From contig JBMNUL010000141.1 of NCBI GenBank assembly GCA_050946255.1, positions 1-6,708 of the forward strand: 6,708 nucleotides of DNA. The letters run 5' to 3'. Under the pieces are notes generated by a model. It was given only the letters and a program-made list of their open reading frames with translations, was not told where the DNA came from and did not search any database. The stretch is from JBMNUL01 sp050946255 (GTDB lineage Bacteria > Actinomycetota > Coriobacteriia > Coriobacteriales > CADBOM01). Made by a program: the position numbers and the translations under genes. Positions 6,070 through 6,708 of the stretch are shown here, one piece after another. How positions within the stretch are numbered: position 1 is the first letter of the stretch; each line of letters begins with the position of its first letter.

Positions 6070-6074
6070 CCACC

Positions 6075-6708
6075 GTGTCCGACTCCGAGAACACCGACGA
6101 CAGGGCAGAAGAAAAGGGCAGCGAGAACATTTCCGACAATCTCGGAGGGGTAATCGAACCCAGTGTGAACGCCAAGCGCAAGGAGGCGGATGTCCAGATT
6201 CTCGACATGAAGGTCGAGGGCGCGTCCGATCCAGATGCTCCCGTGTCCCCAGAGTTCTTCGCGGTCCCAAATGAGAACTATTCCCGCCAAAAGAGGGGCA
6301 AGGGGAAAATCGTGGGGATCATCGTTGCAGTGGTCATCTGCATCTTGGTGGTCGGGGGCATCATCTACTTCATCAACAATTCCTCCAGCGAACAAGCGGA
6401 TGGTGGAAGTTCCTCATCGCAAAGCGAGGCCACTCTCGACAATATGAGTCTCGACATCCCGGATCTTTCCAGCCTGTTCGGCCTGACTGAGGAGAAGGCC
6501 CTTGCAGAGCTCGGCGACGGTTTCGAGGTCTCATCCACCGAGAAGGCGAATATCGAGGAGAGCACAGATTCCGTGGATTCCACCACCGACGAGACCAAGA
6601 CCCAGACAGCAGAATCCACCGAAGAGGTGCAAGCTGACACCACAGACGAAACCAATGTAGAAGAATACGTGACCATCACGCCCAAGTCCGGCAGCTCCGG
6701 TTCGCCGA
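6075..6708 (+). CDS. Single-pass membrane protein with Ser/Thr/Glu-rich exported region, 3' end outside window
   Basis: An open frame of 211 complete codons that runs off the right edge. I do not recognise the family. Residues 1-70 are hydrophilic and acidic (MSDSENTDDRAEEK at the start). A basic cluster, RQKRGKGK (71-78), directly precedes a strong transmembrane segment of Val, Ile and Gly at about 79-100, predicting a cytoplasmic N-terminus and an exported C-terminal part. The exported part begins with a Ser-rich linker (102-118), then IPDLSSLFGLTEEKALAEL (128-146), which loosely resembles a PASTA-type motif, then a Ser/Thr/Asp/Glu stalk (about 153-197) with degenerate repeats. An ATG at 6063 would add four residues but lacks a ribosome-binding site; a stop at 6033 bounds the frame. 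It could be a wall- or surface-associated protein. The layout resembles its upstream neighbour, but I see no clear sequence homology. Confidence 0.78.
   Translation, partial: MSDSENTDDRAEEKGSENISDNLGGVIEPSVNAKRKEADVQILDMKVEGASDPDAPVSPEFFAVPNENYSRQKRGKGKIVGIIVAVVICILVVGGIIYFINNSSSEQADGGSSSSQSEATLDNMSLDIPDLSSLFGLTEEKALAELGDGFEVSSTEKANIEESTDSVDSTTDETKTQTAESTEEVQADTTDETNVEEYVTITPKSGSSGSP
6558..6653 (+). repeat. Degenerate protein repeat in the Ser/Thr/Glu stalk
   Basis: Residues 162-174 (beginning ESTD and ending TTDET) and 180-193 (beginning ESTE and ending TTDET) of the last gene align with one residue of difference in length, a period of about 18-19 residues. The DNA copies have diverged, so this is an old or convergent repeat and not a recent tandem duplication. 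Confidence 0.45.

Larger units (their letters stand above)
5960..6074 (+). other. AT-rich intergenic region after the his operon
   Basis: A stretch of about 115 bp with clearly more A and T than the flanking genes. It begins with two T-runs (5960-5964, 5971-5975), but no GC-rich stem lies directly before them. It includes the promoter-like boxes listed separately and four CGA triplets near 6041-6063, among them the palindrome TCGATTCGA (6040-6048). This is the first non-coding break in the window that could hold both the end of the his transcript and a new promoter. No small ORF with a good ribosome-binding site is seen. Confidence 0.6.

Overview
This window is almost entirely one histidine-biosynthesis operon read on the + strand. 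It contains, in order, the 3' part of hisD and then complete hisC, hisB, hisH, hisA, hisF, hisI and hisE. These are followed by a small membrane-protein gene translationally coupled to hisE, an AT-rich gap of about 115 bp, and the 5' part of a second single-pass membrane-protein gene that runs off the right edge. All genes point the same way. From hisD to position 5959 the genes overlap or lie 1-43 bp apart, except for an 88-bp gap between hisB and hisH, so a single transcript is likely.

Organism (inference): a moderately high-GC bacterium, most likely an actinobacterial lineage and perhaps Coriobacteriia. The hisD-C-B-H-A-F-I order is the actinobacterial type. HisB is the monofunctional dehydratase, and hisI and hisE are separate genes, unlike enterics. 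The HisC and HisB sequences look to me like Eggerthellales-type proteins, but that is recollection and not a search. Two features do not fit textbook Actinomycetes: hisE follows hisI (Corynebacterium and Mycobacterium pair hisE with hisG), and AGG is the commonest Arg codon in the genes I counted.

Pathway: HisE hydrolyses PR-ATP to PR-AMP, HisI opens the ring, HisA isomerises ProFAR, HisH-HisF make imidazole-glycerol phosphate and AICAR, HisB dehydrates, HisC transaminates, and HisD oxidises histidinol to histidine. The committed enzyme HisG and a histidinol-phosphate phosphatase are not in the window. All expected catalytic residues I checked are present, so the pathway genes look functional.

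Right end (5501-6708): two proteins of unknown function, each with an acidic, low-complexity N-terminus, a basic patch and one transmembrane helix. In the first the helix is at the C-terminus. In the second it is followed by a Ser/Thr/Asp/Glu-rich exported region with a short PASTA-like stretch and a degenerate repeat. I do not recognise either family. They are the least ordinary part of the window. I see no mobile element, CRISPR array, tRNA or rRNA.
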